Shown here one piece after another: positions 62,643-64,000 of a DNA stretch of 64,000 bases. This DNA comes from Actinomycetospora lemnae (GTDB lineage Bacteria; Actinomycetota; Actinomycetes; Mycobacteriales; Pseudonocardiaceae): assembly GCF_028737315.1 (NCBI RefSeq), contig NZ_JAQZAO010000001.1, positions 124,001 through 188,000 on the forward strand, written 5' to 3'. The notes under the pieces were generated by a model, which was given only the letters and a program-made list of their open reading frames with translations, was not told the origin of the DNA and searched no databases. The stretch's first letter is position 1; every line of letters begins with the position of its first letter. The position numbers and the translations under genes are program-made.

Positions 62643-64000
62643 GCGAGCCCCACCCTGTGGAGGAGACGACCGACCCGGTCGACGGGGAGCCGCGGCGGTC
62701 GTGGCGGAGCCGACTCGTGCGCGCCGGGGAGGTCCTGCACCGGTGGCTGACCGACTCCCGCCCCGGGCTCGTCGGGCTCGCGCTGATCATCGGCGCCGGC
62801 GCCGGCCTCGGCGCCGTGGTGTTCCGTTCCCTGATCTCCAGCATCACCTGGCTGGTCACCGGCCGGGACGACTTCTCCGATGCCGGGCGGGTCGCGAGCA
62901 CCCACCTCGCCGCCCTGGGCCCGTGGTTCCTCCTGCTGGCGCCCGTCGTCGGCGGGCTCGTCCACGGACCGCTGGTGACGCGGTTCGCCCCGGAGGCGCG
63001 GGGGCACGGCGTGCCCGAGGTGATGGTCGCCGTCGCGCGGAACGGTGGCCGCATCCCTGCGAAGGTGGCCGGGGTCAAGGCCCTGGCCTCGGCGCTGTGC
63101 ATCGGCACCGGCGGATCGGTCGGGCGCGAGGGCCCGATCGTGCAGATCGGCTCGGCCTTGGGCTCCTCGATCGGCCAGGCCCTGCGCGTCCCGTCGGGCC
63201 GGCTCACCCTCATGGTGGCGTGCGGCGCCGCGGGCGGGATCTCGGCCACCTTCAACGCGCCGATGGCCGGCGTCGTCTTCGCCCTCGAGCTCATCCTGCG
63301 CGCCTTCGCCGCGCAGTCCTTCGGCGTCCTGGTGATCTCCTCGGTCACCGCGAACGTCGTGGCCCGCCTCATCGTCGGCGACGACATCATCCTGCACCTG
63401 CCGCACTACACCCTCGGCTCGTCGACCGAGCTGCTGCTCTACGCACTGCTCGGTCTGTTCGCCGGCCTCGTGGGCTGGGGCTTCGCCCGCACGCTCTACG
63501 CCGTCGAGGACGCCTGCGACGCGGTGTGGCGCGGGCCCGAGTGGCTGCGCCCCGCCGTCGGCGGTGTGGTGCTCGGAGGGGTGCTGCTCGCGCTACCGCA
63601 GCTCTACGGCGTCGGCTATCCGGTGCTCGAGGACGGTCTGGTCGGGCAGTACGCGGTGGGCCTGCTGCTCGTACTGATGGTCGGCAAGGTGGTCGCGACC
63701 AGCCTCACCATCGGGATCGGCGGCTCGGGCGGGGTGTTCGCGCCGTCCCTGTTCATCGGCGCGATGGCCGGGACGACCTTCGGCACGCTCGCCGCGGCCC
63801 TCTTCCCGGGCCTGCACCTCGCCCCCGGCGCCTTCGGGCTGGTCGGCATGGCGGCGGTGTTCGCCGGCGCCGCACACGCGCCGATCACCTCGGTGCTGAT
63901 CGTGTTCGAGCTCACGGGGAACGACGACGTCATCCTCCCCCTCATGATCGCCGTCGTGCTCGCCACGGGCCTGAGCCACCTCGTCTCGCACCGGAACATC
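62639..64000 (+). CDS. ClC-type chloride channel/transporter, partial (C-terminus beyond window)
   Basis: At least 454 residues of a ClC protein with repeated transmembrane helices. Selectivity-filter motifs are GTGGSVGREGPIVQIGSALG and FNAPMAGVVFALE, then GGSGGVFAPSLFIGA. The Gly-Arg-Glu-Gly-Pro motif keeps the gating glutamate. GTG overlaps the MarR stop by GTGA, so the regulator and channel are translated together, pointing to control by an anion, acid or aromatic stress signal (inference). Open to the right window edge. Confidence 0.92.
   Translation, partial: MSEPHPVEETTDPVDGEPRRSWRSRLVRAGEVLHRWLTDSRPGLVGLALIIGAGAGLGAVVFRSLISSITWLVTGRDDFSDAGRVASTHLAALGPWFLLLAPVVGGLVHGPLVTRFAPEARGHGVPEVMVAVARNGGRIPAKVAGVKALASALCIGTGGSVGREGPIVQIGSALGSSIGQALRVPSGRLTLMVACGAAGGISATFNAPMAGVVFALELILRAFAAQSFGVLVISSVTANVVARLIVGDDIILHLPHYTLGSSTELLLYALLGLFAGLVGWGFARTLYAVEDACDAVWRGPEWLRPAVGGVVLGGVLLALPQLYGVGYPVLEDGLVGQYAVGLLLVLMVGKVVATSLTIGIGGSGGVFAPSLFIGAMAGTTFGTLAAALFPGLHLAPGAFGLVGMAAVFAGAAHAPITSVLIVFELTGNDDVILPLMIAVVLATGLSHLVSHRNI

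Overview
The window is very GC-rich DNA with dense, actinobacterial-style gene packing. Many genes are joined by GTGA stop/start overlaps, and many starts lie 6-8 nt after a TANNNT -10 box (leaderless transcripts). Gene content and order recall mycobacteria: glpD-lpdA-Rv3304-amidohydrolase-deoD, rsmI/pmt, sepX(glpR)-rimJ-glp-ruc, and moaB-pepD-mprB-mprA. Mycothiol-type enzymes and a DUF222/HNH gene are also present. I infer a member of the Pseudonocardiales (Pseudonocardia- or Actinomycetospora-like), not a mycobacterium. No IS element, phage or CRISPR array is visible; the region looks chromosomal.

Layout. 1-3705: glycerol catabolism (glpD partial, glpF, glpK). 3724-16038: a LuxR remnant, LpdA-like flavoprotein, gamma-glutamylcyclotransferase-like protein, Tex with an RGG tail, M20 amidohydrolase, then a coupled row of Ser/Thr kinase, purine nucleoside phosphorylase and flavodoxin-like protein, and a quinone-oxidoreductase-type MDR. 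16052-20240: the divergent rsmI/pmt pair sharing overlapping -10 boxes, a frameshifted DUF222/HNH gene, tRNA-Ala(CGC). 20291-26385: the gephyrin-like cell-division pair (SepX/GlpR-like membrane protein and Glp) with rimJ, and divergently a eukaryotic-type UDP-glucose pyrophosphorylase, 5-formyl-THF cyclo-ligase and the redox chaperone ruc behind a CIRCE heat-shock operator. 26523-37279: DMT transporter, SAF protein, moaB plus a tiny CTG-start gene, HtrA/PepD, MprB, a luciferase-like monooxygenase, MprA, an L,D-transpeptidase lipoprotein and a GH43 protein. 37320-39621: SDR-like protein, WYL regulator, TIGR03086 protein.

39645-51436 is the most striking region: an apparently complete aerobic nicotinate degradation regulon. 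It has a MarR repressor (NicR-like), 6-hydroxynicotinate monooxygenase (NicC), an MFS transporter, a three-subunit molybdenum hydroxylase plus CoxG-like protein, maleamate amidase (NicF), N-formylmaleamate deformylase (NicD), and on the other strand maleate isomerase (NicE) and 2,5-dihydroxypyridine dioxygenase (NicX). A motif of at least 23 identical bases sits in the promoters of nicC and nicX, and a diverged copy lies at the nicR promoter. The predicted flow is nicotinate, 6-hydroxynicotinate, 2,5-dihydroxypyridine, N-formylmaleamate, maleamate, maleate, fumarate. The cluster also carries four copies of a short repeat, three inside or at the end of reading frames.

51505-64000: NYN-LOTUS protein, Rv2466c-like mycothiol oxidoreductase, TIGR03083 protein, SDR, thiolase, DUF2236 and DoxX proteins, DUF4239 protein with a leaderless 9-codon upstream ORF, Sir2, tRNA-Arg(CCT), a membrane-anchored protein, GAF-ANTAR regulator, MarR regulator and a ClC channel running off the end. 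A palindromic repeat of about 50 bp occurs three times across the window (25.8, 47.7 and 56.0 kb).
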